Below are positions 16,018-23,902 of a stretch of DNA of 64,000 bases, one piece after another (position 1 is the stretch's first letter; the number at the start of each line of letters is the position of its first letter). The notes under the pieces are model-generated. The model did no database searches, was not told the DNA's origin, and was given only the letters and a program-made list of their open reading frames with translations. The DNA comes from DASSSQ01 sp963839285. Lineage in GTDB: Bacteria; Actinomycetota; Thermoleophilia; Gaiellales; Gaiellaceae. The DNA is taken from NCBI GenBank assembly GCA_963839285.1, contig CAWIUN010000010.1:78690-142689 (forward strand), written 5' to 3'. The position numbers and the translations under genes are program-made.

Positions 16018-16722
16018 GTGAGAGCCCCCCTTCTCGCCTTCCTCGCCGCGGCCGCGGCGGTCGTGCTCGCCGGCTGCGGCTCGACCGGCATGGTCGAGGC
16101 CGGCGGCGACGTCGGCACGGGCAAGACGCTCTTCCAGCAGAACTGCGCCTCCTGTCACACGCTCGCCGACGCGAACGCGACGGGCGCCGTCGGCCCGAAC
16201 CTGGACGAGGCGTTCGGGATGCCGAGCAAGCAGGGCTTCGAGCAGAGCACGATCCGCGACGTCGTCCGCGGGCAGATCGCCTACGCGAGCCCGCCGATGC
16301 CGCGCGACCTCGTCACGGGCGAGCAGGCGGACGCCGTCGCCGCCTACGTCGCCCAGGTCGCCGGCCAGCCGGTGCAGGGGAACGGCGTCCAGGCATCGCC
16401 GCTGCCCGGCTCCTCGACGCGACCGACCACGACGCAGGCGACGCGACGACCGCGGACCGCGACGACCGGCGGCGGCGGCGCGGGCACCTCGACGCCGGCC
16501 GGCAAGGAGATCTTCACCGCCAACTGCGCCGCCTGCCACACGCTGGCCGACGCGGGTGCGACGGGCAGCGTCGGCCCGAACCTCGACCAGCTGAAGCCGG
16601 CCGAGGACGTCGTCGCGCACCAGGTCGAGGTCGGCGGCGGCGCGATGCCCTCGTTCAAGGGCACGCTCACCCCGCAGCAGATCCAGGACGTCGCCGCCTA
16701 CGTGGCGAGCGTCGCCGGCTAG
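16018..16722 (+). CDS. Diheme cytochrome c lipoprotein
   Basis: GTG at 16018 opens VRAPLLAFLAAAAAVVLAGCGS, a lipoprotein signal with lipobox LAGC. Two class I cytochrome c domains follow, each with CxxCH: NCASCHTLADANATGAVGPN near residue 42 and NCAACHTLADAGATGSVGPN near residue 171. The two are close copies, separated by a Thr/Arg-rich linker, so the gene arose by internal duplication. Each half has a likely distal Met ligand (PPMPRD, GAMPSF). It probably feeds electrons to the caa3 oxidase encoded convergently just downstream; it ends 4 bp into the GNAT gene. Confidence 0.88.
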   Translation: MRAPLLAFLAAAAAVVLAGCGSTGMVEAGGDVGTGKTLFQQNCASCHTLADANATGAVGPNLDEAFGMPSKQGFEQSTIRDVVRGQIAYASPPMPRDLVTGEQADAVAAYVAQVAGQPVQGNGVQASPLPGSSTRPTTTQATRRPRTATTGGGGAGTSTPAGKEIFTANCAACHTLADAGATGSVGPNLDQLKPAEDVVAHQVEVGGGAMPSFKGTLTPQQIQDVAAYVASVAG

Positions 16723-17255
16723 CGCAGGCGCTTGCCGTAGACGCAGAACGGCGCGTAGCCGGGCCCGAAGCTCATCTCCGGCACGACCACCTGCCAGCCC
16801 TGGCTCTCGTAGAACGCCCGCGCCTTCGCGTTCTCGACCTGGGTCGAGAGGAGCGCCTGCTCGTGCGGCAGCCCCTCGAGCAGCGCGGCCAGGAGCCCGG
16901 TGCCGAGACCGCGGCGCTGCTCCTCGGGGCGGACGTGCAGCTCGACGACCTCGTAGTGCGGCGGCTGCAGCCAGCGGGCGCGGAGCCTGCTGCCGAGCGC
17001 CTCGCCGACGCGGTCCGTCCACCACTGCCCGCGGCCGCCCGTGTAGCCGTAGGCGAAGCCGAGCACCGCGTCCTCCTCGTCGAGCGCGGCCAGGAAGCGG
17101 AAGGCGTCGCGCTCGGCGTGCCGCGGCAGCCAGTCCCGGGCCCAGTCGTCGGTCGCGGCGCCCGCGCCGGCGCGGCGGTGGACGTCCTTGATCTGCTCCA
17201 GCAGCCCGCCCCGGAGCTGCCCCGGCTCGAGTCGGACGATCCGTGCGGTCGTTAT
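16719..17255 (-). CDS. GNAT-family acetyltransferase, start codon unclear
   Basis: The acetyl-CoA site is clear: VELHVRPEEQRRGLGTGLLAALLEG (R-x-x-G-x-G/A pattern) and the C-terminal NAKARAFYESQGWQVV. The substrate is unknown. The well-conserved N-terminal part ARIVRLEPGQL extends to the end of the upstream Usp-like gene, but the frame has no ATG/GTG/TTG there: the codon in the expected ATGA-overlap place is ATA (17255). A one-base error or a rare start is likely; a GTG at 17066 would lose the first third of the domain. Confidence 0.68.
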   Translation of the reverse strand: MTTARIVRLEPGQLRGGLLEQIKDVHRRAGAGAATDDWARDWLPRHAERDAFRFLAALDEEDAVLGFAYGYTGGRGQWWTDRVGEALGSRLRARWLQPPHYEVVELHVRPEEQRRGLGTGLLAALLEGLPHEQALLSTQVENAKARAFYESQGWQVVVPEMSFGPGYAPFCVYGKRLR

Positions 17256-17911
17256 CGGATCTCGTCCTGCTGGGTCTCGACGTCGACGACGACGTGCGTG
17301 ACCGGGACCGCGAACCGCTCGCGCGCCTTCTCGACCACGTTCTGCTCGAGCCAGTGGGAGCGGCCCTCCGGGTGGGTCGCGAGCACGACCTCGTCGGGGC
17401 CGAAGAGCCGGAACCCGTCCTCGGCGGCCTGGATCGGGTCGGGGTCGCCGATCTCGCCCCGTGCGTCGAGCCCCGCCTCCCGCAGCCGCGCGACCGTGGT
17501 CTCGAGCCGCTCACGGGCCTCGGCGCGGGCGGGGTCCTCGTCGGAGGCCAGGTGCCGGAGCGGCGAGTTGAGCGCCGGCGCGACGACGAGCACCTCGGCC
17601 CGCCTGCCGGCCGCGCGCCGGTCGAGCTCGTCGGCCAGCGCCGAGCCCGAGACGACGGACTCGTTGGCGACGACGAGGATCCGCAGCGCGTCCGGGGCCT
17701 CCCGGCGGTCCGGGACGAGCGCCGGCTCGCGCGGCGCCTCGTCGCCGCCGAAGAAGAACCACCACACCGCCACGGCGGTGACGACGACGAAGACGCCGAC
17801 GCCCCACCAGGTGCCGCCGACGACGCCGGCGAGCGCGACCAGGCCGAAGCCGACGACCGTCGCGATCAGGAAGCGGAACGCCTGCGGCTCGGTGCGGAAC
17901 GGGTTCTGCAC
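17252..17911 (-). CDS. Membrane protein with two N-terminal helices and a Usp-like domain
   Basis: 219 residues: helices FLIATVVGFGLVALAGVVGG and VGVFVVVTAVAVWWFFFGG, then a Rossmann-like domain DALRILVVANESVVSGSALAD ... EVLVVAPAL ... ARLREAGLDARGEIGDPDPI ... DEVVLATHPEGRSHWLEQNVVEKARERFAVPVTHVVVD. This is the same domain as in the tandem protein at 18537-19385, where it is duplicated. It is the gene after ctaE. Role in oxidase function or stress is inference. Confidence 0.78.
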   Translation of the reverse strand: MQNPFRTEPQAFRFLIATVVGFGLVALAGVVGGTWWGVGVFVVVTAVAVWWFFFGGDEAPREPALVPDRREAPDALRILVVANESVVSGSALADELDRRAAGRRAEVLVVAPALNSPLRHLASDEDPARAEARERLETTVARLREAGLDARGEIGDPDPIQAAEDGFRLFGPDEVVLATHPEGRSHWLEQNVVEKARERFAVPVTHVVVDVETQQDEIR

Positions 17912-17931
17912 GGACTCCCTCTACCCGGAGG

Positions 17932-18537
17932 CTAGAGGATGTAGACCGTCACGTACACGACGATCCACATGACGTCGACGAAGTGCCAGTAGATCCCGCC
18001 GATCTCGACCCCGTGGTGGGCCTCGGCCGAGAAGTGGCCGCGGAACGAGCGGATCGTCATGAAGAGCAGGATCGTCAGCCCGACGAAGACGTGGGCGCCG
18101 TGCAGGCCGGTCAGGCAGAAGAAGACCGAGGCGAACGCGCCCGTGTGCGGGGCGAAGCCGATGCGGGCGTACTCGACGATCTGGGTGATCAGGAAGGTCA
18201 GCCCGAGCAGGAAGGTCAGCACCATCCCCGCCTGCAGGCCCGAGCGGCGGTTGTGCCGGATCGAGTGGAGCGCCCAGTGCACCGTGAAGCTCGAGGAGAC
18301 GAGGATGCAGGTGTTGACGAAGGCGACGAACTTCGGGAACTCGTAGGGGGGCGGCGGCCACTCGGCCGCGCCGTTGACGATGCGGATGAAGAAGTAGGCC
18401 GTGAAGAAGGCGCCGAAGAGCATCACCTCGGAGGCGATGAAGAGGAACATCCCGAGCACGCGGGCATCGACGCGCGAGCTCTGGTGCGCCGGCGGCGGGC
18501 CGTGGTGGTGGTCGAGCGTCTCGGCGTGGACGGCCAC
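17932..18537 (-). CDS. ctaE: Cytochrome c oxidase subunit III
   Basis: 201 residues, five membrane helices, CoxC/CtaE family of the short type. Conserved blocks are GMFLFIASEVMLFGAFFTAYF, SFTVHWALHSIRH, LLGLTFLITQIVEY, LTGLHGAHVFVGLTIL and GIYWHFVDVMWIVVYVTVY. GTG start overlaps the TAG of the upstream gene (TAGTG). Structural subunit of the aa3/caa3 oxidase core. Confidence 0.93.
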   Translation of the reverse strand: MAVHAETLDHHHGPPPAHQSSRVDARVLGMFLFIASEVMLFGAFFTAYFFIRIVNGAAEWPPPPYEFPKFVAFVNTCILVSSSFTVHWALHSIRHNRRSGLQAGMVLTFLLGLTFLITQIVEYARIGFAPHTGAFASVFFCLTGLHGAHVFVGLTILLFMTIRSFRGHFSAEAHHGVEIGGIYWHFVDVMWIVVYVTVYIL

Positions 18538-19385
18538 TACGCGCGCGCCTCCGCCGGCTCCTCGGCGACGACGTGCTCGACCGGCAGGCCGGTGTCCCTG
18601 CGCAGCCGCTCGACCAGGTCGCGCCGCAGCCAGCCCGACTTGAGCGACGCGAAGGTCGAGACGATCAGCTCGTCGACCCGCTCGTCGCGCACCGCGTGCA
18701 TCGCGGCCGCGTACGGGTCGGGATGGGCGATCTGCCCGTGCACGTCGATCCCCTCGCTCCGGAGCAGCACGATCGCCTGGCGCAGCCGCCGCTCGGCGTC
18801 CGGGTGCGCCTGCGCGCTCGGGTCGCTCTGGGGCGCGACGATCAGGAAGCCGACCGGGCCCTGCGCCGCGCGCTCGCGGATCCGGGCGAGGAGGCGCGAC
18901 CCGAGCAGCGTCTCGTTGGCGACGACGAGCACGTTCTGCTCGCCCTCGGACGCCGCCGCCAGGTCGACGACGACGTGCTCGACCGGGATCTCGCCGGCGG
19001 CGCGCCGGATCTGCTCGACCACGTGGCGCCGCTGCCAGCCGGAGCGGGCCTCGGGGTGGGTCGAGACGACGATCGCGTCCACGGGCGGCTCCAGGCTCGC
19101 GAGCGCGTCCCTGACGGCCTGCACCGGCTCGTCGTCGGCGACGAAGCCGTGCGCGTGCACGCCCGCCTCGCGAAGCCGCGCCATGCTCTTCTCGAGCCGG
19201 CGGCCGGCCGCGGCCCGGCGGGTGTCCTCGTAGACGACGTAGCCCTCGCGCGGCTCGTTGATCGGCGCGACGACCGTGAAGGTGACGCCGTCGCCCGCCG
19301 CGAGCTCGCGGAGCCGCAGCAAGAGCTCCTCGCCGGCGATCGTCTCGTTGGCGACGACGAGGACGTGGCGCTGCTCGCCGCTCAC
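18537..19385 (-). CDS. Tandem Usp-like domain protein in the cox operon
   Basis: 282 residues made of two copies of one ~135-residue domain. Each starts with a strand and nucleotide-type loop, HVLVVANETIAGEELLLRL and NVLVVANETLLGSRLLARI, followed by VVAPINEP / IVAPQSDP, ARLREAGVHAHGFVADDEP / VLLRSEGIDVHGQIAHPDP and VVSTHPEARSGWQRRHVVEQIRR / IVSTFASLKSGWLRRDLVERLRR. Distantly related to universal stress proteins. It overlaps ctaD by 4 bp and ctaE by 1 bp, so it is co-translated inside the oxidase operon, which suggests a role in oxidase assembly or regulation; this is inference. Confidence 0.78.
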   Translation of the reverse strand: MSGEQRHVLVVANETIAGEELLLRLRELAAGDGVTFTVVAPINEPREGYVVYEDTRRAAAGRRLEKSMARLREAGVHAHGFVADDEPVQAVRDALASLEPPVDAIVVSTHPEARSGWQRRHVVEQIRRAAGEIPVEHVVVDLAAASEGEQNVLVVANETLLGSRLLARIRERAAQGPVGFLIVAPQSDPSAQAHPDAERRLRQAIVLLRSEGIDVHGQIAHPDPYAAAMHAVRDERVDELIVSTFASLKSGWLRRDLVERLRRDTGLPVEHVVAEEPAEARA

Positions 19386-21329
19386 GGGGTGCCGACCTCC
19401 GCCGGCTCGGCCTCCCGGGCGGAGCCGCCCATGACCGCGTGGCGGGCGCCGGGGACGCCGTACTCGTACGGGCCGCCGACCACCTGCGGGATCTCGTCGA
19501 AGTTGAAGATCGGCGGCGGCGAGGAGACCTGCCACTCGAGCGTCATCGACCGCCACGGGTTGGAGCCCGCCTCCGGGCCGAAGCGCCAGCTCCAGATCAT
19601 GTTGTAGAGGAAGACGAGCGTCGAGGCGCCGAGGCCGAACGAGGCGATCGAGATGAACAGGTTCAGGTCGGCGAAGCGCGGCACGTAGTCGGCGACCCGG
19701 CGCGGCATCCCGTGCAGGCCCAGGTAGTGCATCGGGAAGAAGGTCAGGTTGAAGCCGACGAAGGTCAGCCAGAAGTGCAGCTTCCCGAGCTTCTCGCTGT
19801 ACATCCGGCCGGTCATCTTCGGGAACCAGAAGTAGATCCCGGCCATGATCGTGAAGAAGGAGCCGCCGAAGAGCACGTAGTGGATGTGGGCGACGACGAA
19901 GTAGGTGTCGGAGACGTGGATGTCGATCGGCACCGAGGCCAGGTAGATGCCGGAGAGGCCGCCGATCACGAACATCGAGATGAAGCCGAGCGCGAACAGC
20001 ATCGGCGTCGTGAAGTGGAGCCGGCCCTCCCACATCGTCCCGAGCCAGGAGAAGACCTTCACCCCCGTCGGCACCGCGATCACCATCGAGGTGACCATCA
20101 TCGGCACGCGCAGCCACGGCGCCATCCCGGCGACGAACATGTGGTGCGCCCAGACCGAGAAGCCGAGGATCAGGATCGCGAGCAGGCTCAGGGCCATCAG
20201 CCGGTAGCCGAAGACCGGCTTGCGGCTCATCACCGAGACGACCTCGCTGATGATCCCGAACCCGGGCAGCACCATGATGTAGACGGCCGGGTGCGAGTAG
20301 AACCAGAAGATGTGCTGGTAGCCGAGCACGTAGCCGCCGCTGGCCGGCTCGAAGAAGCTCGTGTGCAGGACGCGGTCGAAGAGGACGAGGAACTGCGAGC
20401 CGGCGATGAACGGGGTCGCGACGACGACGAGCAGGCTCGTCGTGAAGTTCGCCCAGACGAGCAGCGGCAGGCGCCAGAAGGTCATCCCGGGCGCGCGCAT
20501 GGTGATGATCGTGACCAGGAAGTTGAGCGCGGTCGCGATCGAGCTCGCGCCGGCCCACTGGACGGCCATGTTGAAGAAGAGCTGCCCCATCGGCTGGTGC
20601 ACCGAGAGCGGCGCGTAGCTCGTCCAGCCGGTCGCGAAGGCGCCGCCGGGGGCGAGGAAGCTCGCGAGCATCAGGCCGCCGGCGACCGGCAGCATCCAGA
20701 ACGAGAGCGCGTTCAGGCGCGGGAAGGCCATGTCCGGGGCGCCGATCATCAGCGGGATCACGTAGTTCCCGAGCCCGGCGAAGGCGGGGATGATGAAGAG
20801 GAAGATCATCAGCGCCGCGTGCACCGAGACCAGGCCGTTGAAGGTCTGCGGGTCGACGAACTGGGCGCCCGGGCGGGCGAGCTCGGCGCGGAAGAGCATC
20901 GCCATGAAGCCGCCGATCACGAAGAAGCCGATCGTCGTGACGACGTACTGGACCCCGATCACCTTGTGGTCCGTGTTGACGCGGAAGTAGTCGCGCCAGC
21001 TGCGGGCGCCGTGGCCCGAGTGGTCCTCGGGGACGCGTCGGCGCGCCGACCGCGTAGCGGAGCCAGTAGTCGAAGCCGCCGAGCGAGACGAGGAAGCCGA
21101 TGCCGCAGGTGACCATCTCGACGGTCGCCCAGACGGAGCCGTCCCAGACCGGCTCGTAGCCGATCGCCCAGCGGATGCCGGGGCCGAGCAGGACGCCGAG
21201 GCCGAAGAAGAGCGGCAGGAGCCAGGCCATCCGCAGCCAGCCCGGGGCCGTGAAGCGGCGCAGCCCGCGCCGCGGCGGCGGCGGGGCGTCGGCCGGGTGG
21301 AGGTCGTGCCTGGCGGCGATCGAGGTCAT
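19382..21329 (-). CDS. ctaD: Cytochrome c oxidase subunit I with N-terminal membrane extension (frameshifted)
   Basis: Heme-copper oxidase subunit I. Conserved blocks: GGFMAMLFRAEL, the low-spin heme His in VHAALMIFLFIIPAFAG, CuB and Tyr region YQHIFWFYSHPAVYIMVLPGFGI, VWAHHMF (CuB His pair), and the heme a/a3 His region VAHIHYVLFGGSFFTI. The frame holds no start for the main part; the ATG at 21329 (overlapping ctaC by 3 bp) opens ~90 residues with two membrane helices that read into ctaD through one frame break near 21035. The extension looks like part of the protein, but it could be a separate small subunit. Expression follows ctaC. Confidence 0.88.
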
Positions 21330-22324
21330 TGCTGCCGGCTCCCCTCGACGAGGTACTGCACGAGCTGGTCGAGCTTGGCGGACGGGATCGAGTCCTTGAA
21401 CGTGTGGGGCATGATGTCCTGGTAGCCGGGCTCGAGGTAGGCGCCGGGGTCGACGATCGAGGTCCGCACGAACTGCTCGAGCGGCTGCCCCGCCCGGCGG
21501 GCCTGCTGCGGCAGCTGGTCGAGGTCGGGCCCCGTCTGCTGCGTCGAGCCGGCCGGCCCGAAGGTGTGGCAGCCGCCGCAGCCCGACTGGTTGAAGACCG
21601 CGAGGCCGGCCGGCCCCTGCGTCTGGCCGCCGGGGTTGCGCTGCCAGGCGGCGAACTGCGGCTGGGCCAGCACGAGCGCCCTCGACCGCATGATCGCGTG
21701 CCCGAGGCCGCAGAGCTCGGTGCAGATGACGTCGTAGGTGCCCTCGCGGGTCGGCGTGATCACGAGGTCGTTCACCTGCCCCGGGACGGCGTCCTGCTTC
21801 TGCGCCAGCTCCGGGACCCAGAACGAGTGGATCACGTCCTTGGAGGTGATCTGCAGCTTCGTCGGCCGGTCGACCGGCAGCCGCAGCTCGCCGTAGGTGT
21901 TCCCGTCCGGGTAGGTGAACTGCCAGGCGAACTGCTGCGCCGTCACCTTGACGACGAGCGGCTTCGAGCCGGCGTTCGAGTTCTGCGCCAGCACGACCGC
22001 GCTGATGATCGAGATCGCGGTCACGAGCACGGCCGGGACCGCCGTCCACCAGATCTCGAGGCCGGTGTGGCCGTGGATCGGCAACCCGTCGAGGTCGTCC
22101 TCGGGCGGCGCCCGGAACTTCCAGATCTCGTAGGCGATCACCGCGGCGACCAGGGCGAAGACGCCGATCGCGATCACGGTCGTGAACCAGAAGACGAAGC
22201 CGATCCGGTCCGCCTCCTTGCCCGCCCAGTCGGGCAGCCACGGGATGAAGTACGCCGTGCTTCCGGCGATCACACCGGCGATCGCGCCGAAGAGCACGAG
22301 CTGGAGAAGTGAGCCCCTGCGCAC
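21326..22324 (-). CDS. ctaC: Cytochrome c oxidase subunit II with C-terminal heme c (caa3 type)
   Basis: 332 residues: two N-terminal membrane helices (LVLFGAIAGVIAGSTAYFIP, VFWFTTVIAIGVFALVAAVI), the cupredoxin CuA domain with VIHSFWVPELAQKQDAVPG and the CuA ligand loop VICTELCGLGHAIM, then a cytochrome c domain with CGGCHTFGPAG (CxxCH) near residue 256 and a distal Met in DIMPHTF. The heme c fusion defines the caa3 class. First gene of the operon running to the GNAT gene at 16719. Confidence 0.95.
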   Translation of the reverse strand: MRRGSLLQLVLFGAIAGVIAGSTAYFIPWLPDWAGKEADRIGFVFWFTTVIAIGVFALVAAVIAYEIWKFRAPPEDDLDGLPIHGHTGLEIWWTAVPAVLVTAISIISAVVLAQNSNAGSKPLVVKVTAQQFAWQFTYPDGNTYGELRLPVDRPTKLQITSKDVIHSFWVPELAQKQDAVPGQVNDLVITPTREGTYDVICTELCGLGHAIMRSRALVLAQPQFAAWQRNPGGQTQGPAGLAVFNQSGCGGCHTFGPAGSTQQTGPDLDQLPQQARRAGQPLEQFVRTSIVDPGAYLEPGYQDIMPHTFKDSIPSAKLDQLVQYLVEGSRQQ

Positions 22325-22411
22325 CGGCAGATGAGACTACTCAACCCGCAGATGGTCCCGCCAGAAGACCCGCAGGCCGTATCCGGACGAGGCCGGTCGC
22401 CGTTTTCCCTC

Positions 22412-22427
22412 TGCACCGCTCGGTGCA
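22412..22427. promoter_or_regulatory. 16-bp palindrome upstream of the DUF6458 gene
   Basis: TGCACCGCTCGGTGCA has 7-bp perfect arms and a 2-bp centre. It ends 37 bp before the ATG at 22465, a usual operator position. Confidence 0.5.
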
Positions 22428-22464
22428 ACGGGAGACGAACGCAACCCCCTGAGGAGGTACGAAA

Positions 22465-22692
22465 ATGGGTCTCGGTATCAGCCTGATCCTGATCGCCGCC
22501 GGAGCGATCCTGAACTGGGGCGTCAGCGCGACCGTCAACGGCGTCGACCTGCACGCGATCGGCTGGATCCTGATCGCGGTGGGCGCCGTCGGCGCGCTGC
22601 TGTCGCTGATCCTCTGGTCGACGTGGTGGGGCCCCGGCCGCGCCACGAGCAGCCGGCGCACGACCTACGTCGAGGACGGCCCCGTCCCCTAG
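22465..22692 (+). CDS. DUF6458-like small membrane protein
   Basis: 75 residues with two membrane helices (GISLILIAAGAILNWGVSA and IGWILIAVGAVGALLSLILW), a short outer loop TVNGVDLHA and a basic tail. The strong ribosome site GAGGAGG at ~22450 decides the start. Function unknown. It is monocistronic: a palindrome lies upstream and a terminator downstream. Confidence 0.85.
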   Translation: MGLGISLILIAAGAILNWGVSATVNGVDLHAIGWILIAVGAVGALLSLILWSTWWGPGRATSSRRTTYVEDGPVP

Positions 22693-22727
22693 CGGCGGCC
22701 GGACCGGACCGGGACGGATCGACGCGC

Positions 22728-22749
22728 GAGGCGGCCTCCGGGCCGCCTC
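22728..22749 (+). terminator. Terminator after the DUF6458 gene
   Basis: GAGGCGGCC / GGCCGCCTC, a perfect 9-bp stem with TCCG loop, followed by GTCCGTTT. It starts 36 bp after the stop at 22692. Confidence 0.72.
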
Positions 22750-22791
22750 GTCCGTTTGGGACTCCCGCCGCCCGGGACACAAGTGCCCGTG

Positions 22792-23865
22792 ATGGCAGAC
22801 CGCCTCTCACCGGCGCTGCGCGCCTTCGAGTCGCTGGCACGCACCGTCGCGGCGGCGCCCGGCGACGAGGCCGCGATCGTCGACCGCCTCTGCGCCGAGG
22901 CCCGCGCGCAGTTCGGCCTCGAGCGGGCGAGCGTCGTCGACGCCGACGAGCTCGCGGCGCGACACCCGCTGGTCGAGCGGGCGCGCCGCAGCGGCCGCGC
23001 CACGGGCGACGGCCGCCGGGTGGCGGTGCCGCTGCGGAGCGACGGCGAGCACTGCGGATATCCTGATCGGCGACGCGGACGGCGGCGAGCTCGACCTCGA
23101 CGAGCAGGCGCTGTCGCTCCTGAGCGCGCTCGGGGTCGTCGCAGGCGTCTCGATCGAGCAGGCGCGGCGCTTCGGCCGCCTCGAGGCCTCGCTCGACGCG
23201 CGCTCGAGCTTCGTCTCGCTCGCCGCCCACGAGCTGCGGACGCCGATCGCCGTCGTCCACGGCGTCGTCTCGACGCTCCACCTCCGCGGCGACGAGCTCG
23301 CCCCCGAGCAGCTGCGCGAGCTGCGCGCGGCCGCCTACGAGCAGACGACCCGGCTCGCCCTCCTGACCGAGCAGCTGCTCGACCTCTCGCGGCTCGAGTC
23401 CCGCGAGCCGCCCCCGAGCCGCGGCGGTTCTGCCCGCGCCGGCTCGTCGACGAGCTCGTGACGCGCATCGCCCCCGACCGCCGGGACGACGTCGTCGCCG
23501 AGATCGCGCCCGAGCTCGAGCTCGTCACCGACCCCGACATGCTCGAGCGCGTGCTCTCGAACCTGCTCGTGAACGCGCTCCGCTACGGCGGCCCGCCCGT
23601 GCGCGTGCGCCTCGAGCCGGGGCCGCCGCCGCAGCTCGTCGTCGAGGACGCGGGCGCCGGCGTCGACCCGGCGCTCGTCCCGACGCTGTTCGAGCGCTTC
23701 TCGCGCGGCTCGCGCGACCGCCGGGGAGCCGGGCTCGGGCTCGCGATCGCCCGCTCCTACGCGCAGGCGCTCGGGGGCTCGCTCGACTACGAGCGGGCCG
23801 AGCCGCACGGCGCCCGCTTCGCGCTGACGCTCCCCGAGCCGGCGCGGGCCGCCGCGCGCCGGTAG
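22792..23865 (+). CDS. Cytosolic sensor histidine kinase (two frame breaks)
   Basis: ATG at 22792 opens MADRLSPALRAFESLARTVA. The first 90 residues look like a GAF-type sensor region. Breaks near 23060 and 23420 move the conserved reading: segment two holds the H-box SLAAHELRTPIAVVHGVVS, segment three the N-box NLLVNALRYGG, the G1 box VEDAGAGVDP and the G2 box GAGLGLAIARSYAQ. No membrane segment. All catalytic boxes are present, so the true gene is probably intact. No response regulator is adjacent; the next gene is a convergent, larger kinase. Confidence 0.8.
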   Translation: MADRLSPALRAFESLARTVAAAPGDEAAIVDRLCAEARAQFGLERASVVDADELAARHPLVERARRSGRATGDGRRVAVPLRSDGEHCGYPDRRRGRRRARPRRAGAVAPERARGRRRRLDRAGAALRPPRGLARRALELRLARRPRAADADRRRPRRRLDAPPPRRRARPRAAARAARGRLRADDPARPPDRAAARPLAARVPRAAPEPRRFCPRRLVDELVTRIAPDRRDDVVAEIAPELELVTDPDMLERVLSNLLVNALRYGGPPVRVRLEPGPPPQLVVEDAGAGVDPALVPTLFERFSRGSRDRRGAGLGLAIARSYAQALGGSLDYERAEPHGARFALTLPEPARAAARR

Positions 23866-23902
23866 AGGCTTCGGGCGCGCCGGACGTCCCGCGGCAAGCC
23901 GC

